From: Symbiopectobacterium purcellii
Lineage (GTDB): Bacteria; Pseudomonadota; Gammaproteobacteria; Enterobacterales; Enterobacteriaceae
Length of the DNA stretch: 64,000 nt
Direction of reading: 5' to 3'
Assembly (NCBI RefSeq): GCF_019797845.1
Contig: NZ_CP081864.1
Span: 496,001 to 560,000 of the forward strand
Made by a program: the position numbers and the translations under genes. Positions 48,882 through 59,420 of the stretch are shown here, one piece after another. Every line of letters starts with the position of its first letter. The first letter of the stretch is position 1. The notes below the pieces were generated by a model. It ran no database searches and was not told where the DNA came from. It saw only the letters and a list, made by a program, of their open reading frames with translations.

Positions 48882-50208
48882 CAAGGTATTGTTTGGTGGG
48901 CGCTCCTCTTCGAAGTCGTGGGATGCTGCCGGGTTTGCCATATTCCTGGCGAATAAATATAACCTCCGTTTTTGCTGCGCCCGTCAGATCCAGAATAAAA
49001 TTGAAGAATCGGTGTATACCCTGCTGAAAATCCAGATTGACCGGTTTGGATTGCGGCATCGTTTCCGTATTCTGAACAACAAAATCATCAACCGGGTTAC
49101 CGGTTCTGAATTCGTGTTTTACGGCCTCTGGCGCAACATCGAAGAGATTAAGTCGCTGGAAGGTATCAGCGTGTTGTGGCTTGAAGAGGCCCATGCGCTG
49201 ACGGAATATCAGTGGAAGATATTGGAGCCAACGATCCGCAAAGCGGGTTCTGAGTGCTGGTTTATCTTCAATCCTGGGCTGGTTACCGATTATGTGTGGC
49301 GTAATTTTGTCGTTGATCCACCGGAAGATACGCTGATTCGCAAAATTAACTACGATGAAAACCCGTTTCTGTCTGACACCATGCTGAAGGTTATCGATGC
49401 GGCCCGTCGCCGTGACCCGGATGGGTTCACGCACGTTTATGAGGGGGTGCCTGAATCAGATGATGACGCGGCCATTATCAAGCTGTCGTGGATTGAGGCG
49501 GCTATTGATGCGCATAAAGTTCTGAATTTTGAACCCAGCGGGCGTAAGCGCATAGGCTTTGATGTTGCGGACAGTGGTGCGGACAAATGCGCCAACGTCT
49601 ATCGCTACGGATCGGTGGTGTATTGGGCTGATGAGTGGAAGGCCAAGGAAGACGAATTACTGAAAAGCTGCCAGCGTACGTATCAGGCAGCCATGGAACG
49701 CGATGCGGATATTGTCTACGACTCGATAGGCGTTGGGGCTTCCGCTGGTGCCAAATTCTCAGAGATTAATGAGGACCGCAGACGAGAGAATATGAACGCT
49801 TCACGCATCAACTATCAGCGATTCAATGCTGGCGCTGGCGTGAACGAGCCGGACTATGAATATATTGGCATTCCGAATAAGGACTTCTTTGCCAACCTAA
49901 AGGCGCAGGCCTGGTGGCTGGTGGCCGATCGCTTCCGTAATACCTTCAACGCCGTCAATAACGGTGAGCAGTACCCAGTGGATGAGCTGATAAGTATTGA
50001 TTCATCCTGCCCGTTACTGGAAAAGCTAAAGCTGGAACTGACCACGCCGCACCGTGACTTTGACAAGAACGGGCGTGTAATGGTGGAGAGCAAGAAAGAC
50101 CTGGCTAAGCGTGATGTGCCGTCGCCGAACGTTGCTGATGCTTTCATCATGGCGTTTGCGCCGACCGATACTGCCATGGATGTCTGGGAGGCTCTGGGAC
50201 GGGAGTAA
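48808..50208 (+). CDS. terminase large subunit
   Basis: 466 residues from ATG 48808 (MTSILTSRPTLNPVLRNFW); upstream in-frame ATGs lie deeper in the small-subunit gene. Walker A is LFGGRSSSKSWD (about residues 28-39), Walker B ISVLWLEEAH. The C-terminal nuclease domain carries IGFDVADSG, DIVYDSIGVGA and NVADAFIMAF acidic sites. It pumps DNA into the capsid. Confidence 0.9.
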   Translation: MTSILTSRPTLNPVLRNFWTTQARNKVLFGGRSSSKSWDAAGFAIFLANKYNLRFCCARQIQNKIEESVYTLLKIQIDRFGLRHRFRILNNKIINRVTGSEFVFYGLWRNIEEIKSLEGISVLWLEEAHALTEYQWKILEPTIRKAGSECWFIFNPGLVTDYVWRNFVVDPPEDTLIRKINYDENPFLSDTMLKVIDAARRRDPDGFTHVYEGVPESDDDAAIIKLSWIEAAIDAHKVLNFEPSGRKRIGFDVADSGADKCANVYRYGSVVYWADEWKAKEDELLKSCQRTYQAAMERDADIVYDSIGVGASAGAKFSEINEDRRRENMNASRINYQRFNAGAGVNEPDYEYIGIPNKDFFANLKAQAWWLVADRFRNTFNAVNNGEQYPVDELISIDSSCPLLEKLKLELTTPHRDFDKNGRVMVESKKDLAKRDVPSPNVADAFIMAFAPTDTAMDVWEALGRE

Positions 50209-50453
50209 AATGCGGGGAATAGCCGTTTCACTGAGAAAACCAGCTATGCATTTTAACCCCAATTTTATGCATGTTTTATTCACCACTTTTTGACCAACTT
50301 CCGAGAGAAAACATAGCGAAATAAGAGCTTCACTCACCTCGCGTGATGAGTGCTGTTTCAGTGGTGCGCAAAAGGGCCATTATGTTAAATCGGGCCGATT
50401 TTTAACAAATCATCTTATCCGTCACGGGTATCGAAAACCGGAGCATTATCACC

Positions 50454-51899
50454 ATGGCGAAAAAAACAGGACGAGTCGCCACGGCGGATTCGTACGATAA
50501 CTTTGTGGCCCGTGTCGGCATGCAGCAGCCTAACCAGCACGCCGCATCGACCTACCGGGCAAACTACACCAGCCGCAACCGACTGCTGATTGAATACGCC
50601 TACCGCTCTTCCTGGATTATTGGCGCTGCCGTTGATTCAAAGGCAGACGACATGACCAAAAAGGGTGTGCGCATTACCAGCGAGATTGACCCTAAGCGAC
50701 GCGGGGTTCTGGAATCACGCTTTGATGAGCTTCAATTATGGGATTGCCTCAACGAGACGCTGAAATGGTCCCGGCTGTACGGTGGGGCTGTCGCGCTGAT
50801 CCTCATTGAAGGGCAGGCACCGCTGACCCCGCTGGTGCTGGATAAAGTCGGGAAGGGGAGTTTTAAGGGGCTGGCGGTCCTCGACCGCTGGATGATTAAC
50901 CCACAGCTCACCAGGCGCATAAAGGCGCTGGGGCCAAACCTCGGCAAGCCAGAGTTTTATGACATCGTGACGACGGCACAGGGATTGCCCGCATGGACGG
51001 TTCACCATAGTCGCCTGATCCGTATGGACGGTGTGAAGCTGCCGTATCAGCAGAAAATCACCGAAAACGAATGGGGCATGTCGATTGTCGAGCGTATTTT
51101 TGACCGACTGACCTCCTACGACAGCACCAGCGTTGGCGCAGCACAGTTGGCCTATAAGGCGCACTTGCGTACCGCGAAGATTAAAAAGTTGCGCGAAATT
51201 ATTGCCATGGGCGGCAAGCCCTTTGAGGCGCTGCTCAAAAATATGGACATGGTCCGCCAGTTCCAGACCAACGAAGGGATGTCCCTGTTTGATGCGGAGG
51301 ATACGTTTGAAACCCATTCGTATTCTTTTGCTGGCTTATCGGACCTGCTGAGCGAGTTTAAAGAGGATATCGCTGGGGCTGTTGGCATTCCCCTGGTGCG
51401 TCTGTTCCGCCAGTCACCGAAGGGGTTTTCAACCGGCGATGCTGACCTTGCAAATTACTACGATGATGTGGGAACGCTACAGGAGCGAGATTTAAGGCCC
51501 CACATCCGCCTGCTATTCGATGTGTTGCACCGTTCTGAGTTTGGCGAGCCCTTGCCACAAGATTTCACATTTGAGTTTAATCCCTTATGGCAGATGAGCG
51601 ACACAGACCGCTCCACGGTAGCGACCAATACCACTACCGCGCTGGCTACCGCTGTGCGGGATTTAGGCATGTCTCCTGCCGCTGCCCTGACGGACCTGCG
51701 CGAACTGGCAGATGTGACGGGCGTCGGTGCTTCAATAACGGACGAGGATATTAAGAATGCGGCGAAAGAGTGGGCGGAGTCTGAACTTGAAGCCGGGCCT
51801 CCGCCGCAAATCGGAGCGCCAGTATCTGAAAAGCCTACAGGCGATAGCGCAGCAAATCGGCGCGATCGTGGCTGGTTCATACGATGGCTCTCAAAATAG
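50454..51899 (+). CDS. portal protein, DUF1073 type
   Basis: 481 residues. Matches the DUF1073 portal family: YTSRNRLLIEYAYRSSWIIGAAVD, AEDTFETHSYSFAGLSDLL and GIPLVRLFRQSPKGFSTGDADL. It forms the ring through which DNA enters the head. A 245-bp gap separates it from the terminase gene; I see no gene there. Confidence 0.85.
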   Translation: MAKKTGRVATADSYDNFVARVGMQQPNQHAASTYRANYTSRNRLLIEYAYRSSWIIGAAVDSKADDMTKKGVRITSEIDPKRRGVLESRFDELQLWDCLNETLKWSRLYGGAVALILIEGQAPLTPLVLDKVGKGSFKGLAVLDRWMINPQLTRRIKALGPNLGKPEFYDIVTTAQGLPAWTVHHSRLIRMDGVKLPYQQKITENEWGMSIVERIFDRLTSYDSTSVGAAQLAYKAHLRTAKIKKLREIIAMGGKPFEALLKNMDMVRQFQTNEGMSLFDAEDTFETHSYSFAGLSDLLSEFKEDIAGAVGIPLVRLFRQSPKGFSTGDADLANYYDDVGTLQERDLRPHIRLLFDVLHRSEFGEPLPQDFTFEFNPLWQMSDTDRSTVATNTTTALATAVRDLGMSPAAALTDLRELADVTGVGASITDEDIKNAAKEWAESELEAGPPPQIGAPVSEKPTGDSAANRRDRGWFIRWLSK

Positions 51900-52509
51900 C
51901 GCTGACTCGATAGCGAATACGCTGGTGGATTACTCGGATGTGATCGGCGATTGGGCGGAAATGGTCGGCAAGAAGATGTTCGCCCAGGTTGAGGAAGAGG
52001 AGTGGAACCAGTGGCGGTCGGTGTCTGAGGAAATATCCACTGGGTTGCGCGATGTTGTGAGTAATAAGCCAGTCGGTACGGTTGCGCGGGATATCGTGGC
52101 GCGTCAGATTCAGTGCATGAAGTCGCTACCGCTGGAGGCGGCAAGCCGTGTATCTGAGATACAGGAGCGGGCCATAGAAGCGGTGATCCGTGGCGAACGT
52201 CCCGACGCGCTATACGAGATGATTATGCAGTCCGGTGATGTGGTCGCCAGCAGAGCACGCATGATAGCCCGTACCGAAATAGGCAGAGCAACAGGGGCGC
52301 TGACTCAGGCCCGTGCGCTGGCCGTTGGCTCGGAAGGGTACTGGTGGCGTATCGAGGGGGCTGGTACGCGGCCATCACACCGAAAAATGAAAGATAAATT
52401 CGTCCGGTGGGATAACCCACCAACGCTTGACGGTATGACCGGCCATGCTGGTTGTCTGCCGAACTGCAAATGCTGGTCAGAGGTTCATGTACCTGAGCCA
52501 AGAAAATAA
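51757..52509 (+). CDS. phage head morphogenesis protein, SPP1 gp7 type
   Basis: 250 residues. The conserved C-terminal block (ARMIARTEIGRATGALTQARALAVGSEG... GHAGCLPNCKCWSEV) is that of the Mu F/SPP1 gp7 minor head family. The given start overlaps the portal gene by 143 bp; the first 15 residues look like shadow coding, so the true start may be a little later. Confidence 0.8.
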   Translation: MRRKSGRSLNLKPGLRRKSERQYLKSLQAIAQQIGAIVAGSYDGSQNSADSIANTLVDYSDVIGDWAEMVGKKMFAQVEEEEWNQWRSVSEEISTGLRDVVSNKPVGTVARDIVARQIQCMKSLPLEAASRVSEIQERAIEAVIRGERPDALYEMIMQSGDVVASRARMIARTEIGRATGALTQARALAVGSEGYWWRIEGAGTRPSHRKMKDKFVRWDNPPTLDGMTGHAGCLPNCKCWSEVHVPEPRK

Positions 52510-52513
52510 CAAG

Positions 52514-52536
52514 GTCGCCATCAAGCGACTTTTTTT
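52514..52536 (+). terminator. terminator within the head genes
   Basis: GTCGC (52514-52518) / GCGAC (52525-52529), loop CATCAA, followed by T7. Confidence 0.7.
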
Positions 52537-52561
52537 ATACCCGAAATCCAGCAGGTAACCC

Positions 52562-53758
52562 ATGAAATATTTCTTTAAAACCCGTCTGGGGAATACCCGC
52601 TTTCAGTTGGGCGACGGCTCAATCCTGTTTAAAGATGTCCCGATTGGACGCATTGGCGAACAGACCTACGGTGCCGAAGAGTTGCCGGAGATTGAATCTG
52701 ACAGTCAGGGGGTGATAGTTGTTCGTCGGACGCCGGAAGAGGTGTTCAGCGAACGCACGATGGCCTCTTTTGAAGCGATGGCCGTCACTATCGGTCATCC
52801 GAAGGACTTCAACGGCAACATTATTTTTGTCACGCCGCAGAACTGGCGTCAACTGGCTAACGGACATATTCAGAACGTCAGGCGCGGGGAGGGCGATAAA
52901 TCCGATCTGCTGGTGGCTGACGTTATTGCAAAAACACCAGAAGCCGTCGAAGCGGTTGAAAACGGTGATGACGAGGTGAGCTGCGGTTATGACGCAGATT
53001 ACCGTCAACTATCGCCAGGCGTCGCGGAGCAGTACGCGATAACTGGTAATCATCTGGCCCTTGTCCCAAACGGGCGGGCCGGTTCACGCTGCGCACTTGG
53101 AGATAGCATGCCAAACAAAGCCAAAAATTGGTGGGAGCGTCTTGTTCGCGCTCGTAAAACCAATGACGCCGCCGAAATGGCGAACCTGATCGATAACCCG
53201 CCTGACAATATGACTGGTGATGACGATGTGTCATCCACCGTTACCCCGGGCGGCGTGGTTATCAACTTGTCCCCGCAAAGCCCGATGCCGGCCCCTACGT
53301 TGCCGGGTACCGGTGATGCAGAGGAGGATATTCCCGCATGGGGTAAAGCGCTGATCGAAGCGGTTGCCAAACTTACACCGGCAGCGCCCGCAACTGGTGA
53401 CGATGATGAAGAGGAGAAAAAAGAGGAAGAGGGGGGGGTTACCGGCGACGCCGCTTATCGCGCTGACCTCATTCAACCCGGCATTCAGTTGCCCACCAAA
53501 GCGAAACCGACAGCGTTTAAACGTCAGGTTCTCGTGTCTGCGGATCAGTCTCTGGTGCGTTCCATAGTGGGTGATGCCGATATCACCAAACTGAAAAAAA
53601 CCACGGTTGATATGGCCTTTACCGCCGTTTCTGAACTGGCGAAAAACCGCAATACCGCAGCTAAAACCACTGATGGTTTCCGCTCAATGAACACCAACAC
53701 CACCAAAACCATCGCGGAGATTAACGCCGCCGCGAAGGAAATCTGGGCTAAACGCTAA
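52562..53758 (+). CDS. DUF2213 protein, prohead protease/scaffold
   Basis: 398 residues. Residues about 1-180 match the DUF2213 protease-like domain ([39 protein letters not shown] with the likely catalytic His and Ser regions). The rest is a low-complexity, acidic, helical scaffold ([11 protein letters not shown]). Protease and scaffold are thus joined in one protein, just before the capsid genes. Confidence 0.8.
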   Translation: MKYFFKTRLGNTRFQLGDGSILFKDVPIGRIGEQTYGAEELPEIESDSQGVIVVRRTPEEVFSERTMASFEAMAVTIGHPKDFNGNIIFVTPQNWRQLANGHIQNVRRGEGDKSDLLVADVIAKTPEAVEAVENGDDEVSCGYDADYRQLSPGVAEQYAITGNHLALVPNGRAGSRCALGDSMPNKAKNWWERLVRARKTNDAAEMANLIDNPPDNMTGDDDVSSTVTPGGVVINLSPQSPMPAPTLPGTGDAEEDIPAWGKALIEAVAKLTPAAPATGDDDEEEKKEEEGGVTGDAAYRADLIQPGIQLPTKAKPTAFKRQVLVSADQSLVRSIVGDADITKLKKTTVDMAFTAVSELAKNRNTAAKTTDGFRSMNTNTTKTIAEINAAAKEIWAKR

Positions 53759-53769
53759 CGGGGTAATCA

Positions 53770-54264
53770 ATGGATAACACGCTTCTCTACCGGATGCCTT
53801 CGGGCATCGCCGGTGCTATCTCTCGTCCGCAGGATCTGACGGTTGAACCGCAGACGCTGGACAGTACGAAGGTATTCGCCGCATACGGCCTCGCTGGGAA
53901 ATTTTCCGCAGGTAAATTCGTACCTATCGAGGCCGCTGATACCGCTGCTGTTGTGGTGGGTATCTTTGTTCGTCCTTACCCGACCGCCTCCCAGCCTGAC
54001 AAGGTGCGCCAGATTGGTACCGGCTACAACTTTGCGGGCGACTGCATGAAGCGTGGGTATGTCACGGTGAATCTCGGTGCAGATGCCAGCGCTGTGACGC
54101 TCGGCGGCGCTGTTTATATGCGCGTGGCCACACCTTCCGCTACCAGTCCTCTGGGTGCCTTTCTCGCTGCTGCTGATGGCACGAATACCGTGCAGATCAC
54201 TAACGCTTACTTCAATGGCCCCGGCGACGCGAACGGCAACATTGAACTGGCCTTTAATATTTAA
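53770..54264 (+). CDS. capsid decoration (structural cement, Gp24-like) protein
   Basis: 164 residues, beta-rich, no cysteine cluster or membrane segment. The pattern of a small protein (IEAADTAAVVVGIFVRP, CMKRGYVTVNLG, VYMRVATPSA) between scaffold and DUF2184 capsid matches the structural cement protein of this phage group. Confidence 0.75.
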   Translation: MDNTLLYRMPSGIAGAISRPQDLTVEPQTLDSTKVFAAYGLAGKFSAGKFVPIEAADTAAVVVGIFVRPYPTASQPDKVRQIGTGYNFAGDCMKRGYVTVNLGADASAVTLGGAVYMRVATPSATSPLGAFLAAADGTNTVQITNAYFNGPGDANGNIELAFNI

Positions 54265-54275
54265 GGAAACTGCAA

Positions 54276-55217
54276 ATGCCAATGACATTTGACCAGGCCA
54301 CCATTGACAGTTCTGGTGCCTTTCTTGTTCATGAGCTGGAACGCCTCGACCAGACGCTGAACCTGCCTCTGACCTCGCAGACATGGAGCCGGGATATTCA
54401 GTTGCGTGAAGACGTGTCTATCGCTGACGAAATCAGCTCCTTCACCAACACCACCTTTGCTGCTGCGGGTACGCCCAACGCCAATGGCAAAAACTGGATC
54501 AGCCCGCTGGCCACTGCAATTGCTGGCGTCAATGTTGATATCGAGAAAAAGGGCTTCCCGCTCGAATTGTGGGGCATGGAGCTTGGCTGGACCGTCATCG
54601 AATTGAATGCCGCGGCACAGGTAGGGCGACCCATCGATACCCAGAAATACGATGGCATGCAACTGAAGTGGAATATGGACACCGACGAGCAGGTCTACAT
54701 CGGTGACTCGGCAAAAGGCGCTAAAGGGCTGCTTAACCTGCCGCAGGTGACGCCGACCAACGCGACCAAAACGTGGGCAACCTCAACCACCGACGAAATT
54801 CGTGCCAGCATCAACCAGGTGCTGAGCAATGCATGGACCCGTTCCGCTTACTCAAAAGTGCCGGAAGATTTGCTGATCCCACCTGAGCAGTATTCGTTTC
54901 TGGCCAGTACCATCGTTTCCAGTGCCGGCAACCAGTCGCTACTGACTTACCTGGAAACAAACACCATCGCTTATCACCAGAACGGCAAGCCGCTGAACAT
55001 TCGTCCGGTTAAATGGGTGAAGGGGCGCGGTGTCGGTGGTACCGATCGCATGGTGGCCTACACCAACGATAAGAAGTTTGTGCGCTTCCCGATGGTGCCG
55101 TTGCAAAGCGTGCCGATCCAGTATCGCGGCTTGTATCAGTTGGTGACCTACTACGGCAAGCTGGGTGCGGTTGAACCGGTTTATCAGGAAACCCTGAATT
55201 ACATGGATGGCATTTAA
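54276..55217 (+). CDS. major capsid protein, DUF2184 type
   Basis: 313 residues. It aligns with DUF2184 capsid proteins: FLVHELERLDQTLNLPL, WSRDIQLREDVSIADEISSF, YIGDSAKGAKGLLNLP, LLIPPEQYSFL. It follows the cement protein gene by 12 bp and is followed by a strong terminator, which would raise the dosage of head transcripts. Confidence 0.85.
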   Translation: MPMTFDQATIDSSGAFLVHELERLDQTLNLPLTSQTWSRDIQLREDVSIADEISSFTNTTFAAAGTPNANGKNWISPLATAIAGVNVDIEKKGFPLELWGMELGWTVIELNAAAQVGRPIDTQKYDGMQLKWNMDTDEQVYIGDSAKGAKGLLNLPQVTPTNATKTWATSTTDEIRASINQVLSNAWTRSAYSKVPEDLLIPPEQYSFLASTIVSSAGNQSLLTYLETNTIAYHQNGKPLNIRPVKWVKGRGVGGTDRMVAYTNDKKFVRFPMVPLQSVPIQYRGLYQLVTYYGKLGAVEPVYQETLNYMDGI

Positions 55218-55226
55218 TCCAGATAC

Positions 55227-55249
55227 AGCCCCTGCGAAGGGGCTTTTTT
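55227..55249 (+). terminator. terminator after the capsid gene
   Basis: AGCCCC (55227-55232) / GGGGCT (55239-55244), loop TGCGAA, followed by T6. Confidence 0.85.
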
Positions 55250-55262
55250 CTAAGGAATTGTG

Positions 55263-55565
55263 ATGAAGAAAATCTATGTACTGACCGCGTTCAACTTCAA
55301 CGATGGTGCAAAAATAACGCCGTTTGCCGCTGGGTTTCACGACGTGGCCGACACAGTGGCCGAGCACTGGTTTGTGAAAGCGCATTGTTCGCCTGATGGT
55401 GAAGCACCGGCAGTGACAGAAGATCCGCGCATTGCTGCATATGAAGCGCGCATTGCGGAGCTGGAAGCGCAGATTGCGGAAAAAGATGCTCGAGTCATTG
55501 AGCTGGAAGCGCAGATTGCGGAGGCATCCACCAATGGCAAGAAGTCCAAGTCTACCGACGCCTGA
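55263..55565 (+). CDS. small phage structural protein with coiled-coil repeat (STY1053-like)
   Basis: 100 residues from ATG 55263. The N-terminal part ([22 protein letters not shown]) is a beta-strand unit; residues about 60-90 repeat (A)[11 protein letters not shown] twice, encoded by near-identical DNA, and should form a coiled coil. Overlaps the next gene by 32 bp. Exact role unknown. Confidence 0.65.
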   Translation: MKKIYVLTAFNFNDGAKITPFAAGFHDVADTVAEHWFVKAHCSPDGEAPAVTEDPRIAAYEARIAELEAQIAEKDARVIELEAQIAEASTNGKKSKSTDA

Positions 55566-55950
55566 TAAGTTCAGGGAGACGTTCCCACAGTTTGCAGACG
55601 AAACAAAATACCCCACACCAATGATTCAGGCGCGTCTGGTTCTCGCTGATGCCCTAATGAGCGAAAGCCGTTTCGGGCCTGACGTCTTCCCGTATGTGGT
55701 GTGCTTGTTTGTGGCGCACTACATGGCGCTGAATGCTGCTGATAGTCGCTCTGCTGCTGTCGGCGGGGCTGGTGGTGCTAACTCCGGGATTATGACGGCT
55801 AAAGCCGTAGATAAAGTGTCGGCGAGTTACGACGCGAGCAATACGCTGAATGCTGATGCCGGGTTCTGGAATAACACACGCTACGGCTCTGAATTTTGGG
55901 AATACCTGATGATATTCGGCGCTGGTGCCATTCAGTTAGGTACGCCGTGA
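55534..55950 (+). CDS. DUF4054 head-tail connector protein
   Basis: 138 residues from ATG 55534, chosen because GGAGG is 9 bp upstream. Matches DUF4054: [27 protein letters not shown] and the end [19 protein letters not shown]. This family acts as a head-tail adaptor. Its stop overlaps the next ATG (TGATG). Confidence 0.8.
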   Translation: MARSPSLPTPDKFRETFPQFADETKYPTPMIQARLVLADALMSESRFGPDVFPYVVCLFVAHYMALNAADSRSAAVGGAGGANSGIMTAKAVDKVSASYDASNTLNADAGFWNNTRYGSEFWEYLMIFGAGAIQLGTP

Positions 55951-56450
55951 TGAAAAGTGGCGTGAAGGTAACAGCGGATAACGCTGATTCGATTATTGAT
56001 GCGATCACGCGTCTGTCAGGAATGGACGTGCTGGTGGGTATCCCCGAGGGCAACGCAGCGCGCGAGGGAGGCAAACTGAACAACGCCGAAATCGGTTACC
56101 TGCAATCCACCGGGGCCACGGTCGAAATCGACGGGGAGGTGGTTACGCTGCCCCCGCGCCCTTTCCTCGATATCGGCATTGAAGATACGCAGACGCGGAC
56201 AACAGCACACCTGAAAGCGGCCGCGGAACTGGCACTTGAGGGTAATGCTGCGGGTGCTGAGCGTGAACTCGAGCGCGCAGGGATTATCGCTTCTGATGGT
56301 GCGAAGAAGGTGATCAGTGATGGTGACCGGCTTGCGCCTCTTTCAGAGAATACGCTCGAAAAGCGACGGGCTAACGGGTTGCCCGGTGAAAAGCCGCTCT
56401 ATGCACACGGTTACCTGTTGCGTTCCATCACCTATGTCGTGAGGAAGTAA
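55950..56450 (+). CDS. phage tail completion/virion morphogenesis protein (HK97 gp10-like)
   Basis: 166 residues from ATG 55950 by TGATG overlap. It has the VLVGIPEG...NNAEIGYLQSTGA...LPPRPFLDIGI pattern of HK97 gp10/Mu gpG-like tail completion proteins. The C-terminal YAHGYLLRSITYVV fits the same family. Confidence 0.7.
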   Translation: MKSGVKVTADNADSIIDAITRLSGMDVLVGIPEGNAAREGGKLNNAEIGYLQSTGATVEIDGEVVTLPPRPFLDIGIEDTQTRTTAHLKAAAELALEGNAAGAERELERAGIIASDGAKKVISDGDRLAPLSENTLEKRRANGLPGEKPLYAHGYLLRSITYVVRK

Positions 56451-56452
56451 AC

Positions 56453-56857
56453 ATGCCAACACTTGATATGTCCGACGTCCTGATGGACCCGGACTTTCTC
56501 GACACGTCACTGATATGCCACCGACAAATTCAGACGGTGGATGAAGACAATTTTCCAACTAACACATCGCAAGACATCCCGTTTTCCGGCGTGGTAACGG
56601 TTGATCGCTCGCTGGAAGCACGGCGTATGGCCGCCGGGCAAAACATCAGTGGTGCAATTCTTATCGTGACGACGTTCCGGCTGACACAGGGCCAGCCAGG
56701 TACTGACAGCGCACCGCGACTGGATGCTGATGTCGTGACCTACAGTGGCCGCGATTATCGCGTGACGTTCGTTGACCCGTATACCCGTTACGGTGCCGGA
56801 TTTGTGCAGGCACATTGTGAGCTGGTGGATTTTAACGGAGGGACGCCTGTTGAGTAA
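56453..56857 (+). CDS. phage head-closure/neck protein, unassigned
   Basis: 134 residues, beta-rich (IPFSGVVTVDRSLEARRM, VVTYSGRDYRVTFVDPY). By order it lies between the tail completion protein and the neck terminator. Family not securely recognised. Confidence 0.6.
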   Translation: MPTLDMSDVLMDPDFLDTSLICHRQIQTVDEDNFPTNTSQDIPFSGVVTVDRSLEARRMAAGQNISGAILIVTTFRLTQGQPGTDSAPRLDADVVTYSGRDYRVTFVDPYTRYGAGFVQAHCELVDFNGGTPVE

Positions 56858-57392
56858 CGACAGCACCGCGCGTGGCTATCTGACCCCTGTCGGCGATATG
56901 CCTGCCTATGACCAGGCGTTGGAGCGGGAAATTAGCCGATGGATCCGCGGTGTTTCTGGTTTGCCGGCTGAGTTGGTTTTTCCGCGCTGGACTGACCCAC
57001 AGTCGCCGATCCCCAACAACGGGGCGACCTGGTGCGCTTTCGGTATCACCACCGTTCCTCAGCCGCTAAGCCAGTCTGATGTGCAGATATCCGATGCGCA
57101 GTCAGAGCAGTGGTCATGGGAAACGGTGACGGTGATTTGCTGCTTCTATGGGCCTCTCGGTGCCAGCACGGCGGCCACGTTCCGCGCAGGGATTTTCGTT
57201 GAGCAGAACAACGGCGAGCTAAATCTTACCGGGCTGTCGCTGGTGGATGCCGGGACTCTCTATAACCTGCCCGAGCTCATTAACAACCAGTGGGTGCGCC
57301 GCTACGACATCACGGTCTCGCTATCCCGTAAAAACACGCGCACGTACAACATCAAAACGCTGGTGGATGCGCCAGTATTCTTTGGAGGTTAA
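56850..57392 (+). CDS. phage neck terminator protein
   Basis: 180 residues from TTG 56850, chosen because CGGAGGG lies just upstream and the codon overlaps the previous stop. Frame upstream is a shadow. WCAFGITTVPQPLSQSD and VRRYDITVSLSRKNTRTYN match the neck terminator (gp12-like) family of contractile-tail phages. Confidence 0.7.
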   Translation: MSNDSTARGYLTPVGDMPAYDQALEREISRWIRGVSGLPAELVFPRWTDPQSPIPNNGATWCAFGITTVPQPLSQSDVQISDAQSEQWSWETVTVICCFYGPLGASTAATFRAGIFVEQNNGELNLTGLSLVDAGTLYNLPELINNQWVRRYDITVSLSRKNTRTYNIKTLVDAPVFFGG

Positions 57393-57395
57393 TTC

Positions 57396-58541
57396 ATGGA
57401 TCAGGGCTTACCGTTGTCCAATGTTGTCAACGTTGATGTCATCATGTCGCCCACGGCGGCGACAGGCCGAAACTTTGGCTCATTGCTGATACTCGGCACA
57501 TCAACCGTCATTCCCGTCACCGAACGCCTGCGGCTTTATTCTGGCACTGAAGATATCGGTCAGGACTTTGGCACGGATTCGCCAGAATATGCCGCCGCCA
57601 CGGTGTTCTTTTCTCAATCCCCGAAACCGACACAGGTGTATATAGGGCGCTGGGCGAAAACGCTTGCAGCCGGAGAAGCCGGAACCGTTGAGACGATGAT
57701 TCAGGCCGTTAATGCCTCCCTTCAGTTCACTAACTGGTACGGTCTGGGGGTGGCTGACAGCGCAGATTTGTTGGATGCCGATGTGCTGGCGGTGGCGGCG
57801 GCGATTGAGTCGGCCCGCGTCAGTCGCATCTTTGCCGTTACTACTGATGCGCCGGCAACACTGAGCACAACCAGCACCGACGATCTGGCATCAAAGCTGA
57901 AGGCGGCGGGGTATGCACGCACTTTCACGCAGTATTCCACCAGCAGCAAATACGCGGCGCTGTCTGCGTTTGGTCGCGCGTTTACCGTGAATTTCAACGG
58001 CAGCAACACCACCATTACGCTGAAGTTCAAGCAGGAGCCCGGCATCACGTACGAAACCCTGCAAATTAATCAGGCCGCCGCCGTTGATGCGAAAAACTGC
58101 AACGTTTACGTGTACTACGAAAACGACACGGCAATTCTTCAGCAGGGTGTCATGGCAAACGGCGACTTCTTTGACGAACGCCATGGACTGGACTGGCTGC
58201 AAAACTACGTGCAGACCAACCTGTACAACGTGCTGTACACCAGCATAACAAAGGTGCCGCAAACCGACGCTGGTGTTACACGCCTGCTGGCGAACGTTGA
58301 GCAATCCATGGATCAGAGCGTGACGAATGGCCTGGTTGCTCCCGGGGTGTGGAATGGTGGACCGATCGGGCAGTTGGCAAGCGGTGACACGCTGACAAAA
58401 GGCTATTACGTCTACGCGCAGCCGATTTCCTCGCAAGCGCAGGCAGACCGCGAAGCCCGTAAAGCGCCGGTTATTCAGGTGGCGTGCAAACTGGCCGGCG
58501 CGGTTCACTACGCCGACGTGCAAATCAACGTTGTCCGTTAA
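57396..58541 (+). CDS. contractile tail sheath, DUF3383
   Basis: 381 residues, DUF3383 family: [15 protein letters not shown] start, [18 protein letters not shown] and [22 protein letters not shown]. The presence of a sheath shows the phage has a myovirus-type tail although its control region is lambdoid. Confidence 0.85.
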   Translation: MDQGLPLSNVVNVDVIMSPTAATGRNFGSLLILGTSTVIPVTERLRLYSGTEDIGQDFGTDSPEYAAATVFFSQSPKPTQVYIGRWAKTLAAGEAGTVETMIQAVNASLQFTNWYGLGVADSADLLDADVLAVAAAIESARVSRIFAVTTDAPATLSTTSTDDLASKLKAAGYARTFTQYSTSSKYAALSAFGRAFTVNFNGSNTTITLKFKQEPGITYETLQINQAAAVDAKNCNVYVYYENDTAILQQGVMANGDFFDERHGLDWLQNYVQTNLYNVLYTSITKVPQTDAGVTRLLANVEQSMDQSVTNGLVAPGVWNGGPIGQLASGDTLTKGYYVYAQPISSQAQADREARKAPVIQVACKLAGAVHYADVQINVVR

Positions 58542-58550
58542 GGGGGAGCA

Positions 58551-58991
58551 ATGAGCACATATTCATTTTTGGACGTTACCGCGTCCCTTGCTGGCCCCAC
58601 CGGGATCGTCGATCTCGGTTATGGCTCGGCGGCCTCAGAAGAAGGGATCACTGTCGTCATGACTGAGGCGAAAAACACCATGACTGTTGGGGCAGACGGC
58701 GAAGTGATGCACAGCCTGCACGCGGGAAAATCCGGCGCTATCACGGTCACACTGTTGAAGACCTCCCCGGTAAACAAAAAATTATCCCTGATGTATAACG
58801 CGCAGAGCCAGTCGTCCGCGACGTGGGGTAATAACGTCATCGTGGTGCGCAACAAAGCGTCAGGTGACACGACAACCGCGCGCTCTGTCGCGTTCCAAAA
58901 GCAACCGGATCACGCTAATGCCAAAGTCGGTAATACGGTGTCGTGGGTGTTTGACTGCGGCAAAATCGACCAACTGCTCGGAGAGTTTTAA
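58551..58991 (+). CDS. tail tube protein, DUF3277-like
   Basis: 146 residues: MSTYSFLDVTASLAGPTG, EGITVVMTEAKNTMTVGADG, and an FQKQPDHANAK loop, as in DUF3277 tubes. It lies 10 bp after the sheath gene, the usual place for the tube. Confidence 0.8.
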   Translation: MSTYSFLDVTASLAGPTGIVDLGYGSAASEEGITVVMTEAKNTMTVGADGEVMHSLHAGKSGAITVTLLKTSPVNKKLSLMYNAQSQSSATWGNNVIVVRNKASGDTTTARSVAFQKQPDHANAKVGNTVSWVFDCGKIDQLLGEF

Positions 58992-58994
58992 TTG

Positions 58995-59420
58995 ATGGAA
59001 ATATCACTCAAAGGTCAGGAATACCGTCTGGACAAACTTAACGTATTCGACCAGTTAAAAGTCACGCGTAAATTGCTACCGCTGCTTGCCGGCTTGGTGT
59101 CGGACTTTGCCACGCTGAAAGCGCGGGCTGCTGGCGGCAACCTTGGTTCGGTACTGGAAAGCACCTTACCGAAGATAGCGGATGTGCTGGCCGGGCTGCC
59201 TGATGAGGACGTGAACGCCATTATCCATCCCTGTCTGGCTGTGGTAGCACGCAAGCATGAGAAGGGGTGGGCGGCAGTATTCAGCCAGGGGCAACTGATG
59301 TTTGATGACATTGACCTGATGACGTTGCTCTCGCTGGTGGCGCAGGTGGTCGCCGATAGTCTGGGAAATTTTTTGCGCGAACTCCCTACCAGCGAGATGA
59401 TCACTCCGACAGCGGATTAA
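58995..59420 (+). CDS. tail assembly chaperone, short form
   Basis: 141 residues from ATG 58995. Helical, located between tube and tape measure, the position of lambda G or P2 E. Near codon 126 it has an A AAT TTT TTG slippery run (59366-59375); a -1 shift would join it to the open frame that ends at 59608. Confidence 0.75.
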   Translation: MEISLKGQEYRLDKLNVFDQLKVTRKLLPLLAGLVSDFATLKARAAGGNLGSVLESTLPKIADVLAGLPDEDVNAIIHPCLAVVARKHEKGWAAVFSQGQLMFDDIDLMTLLSLVAQVVADSLGNFLRELPTSEMITPTAD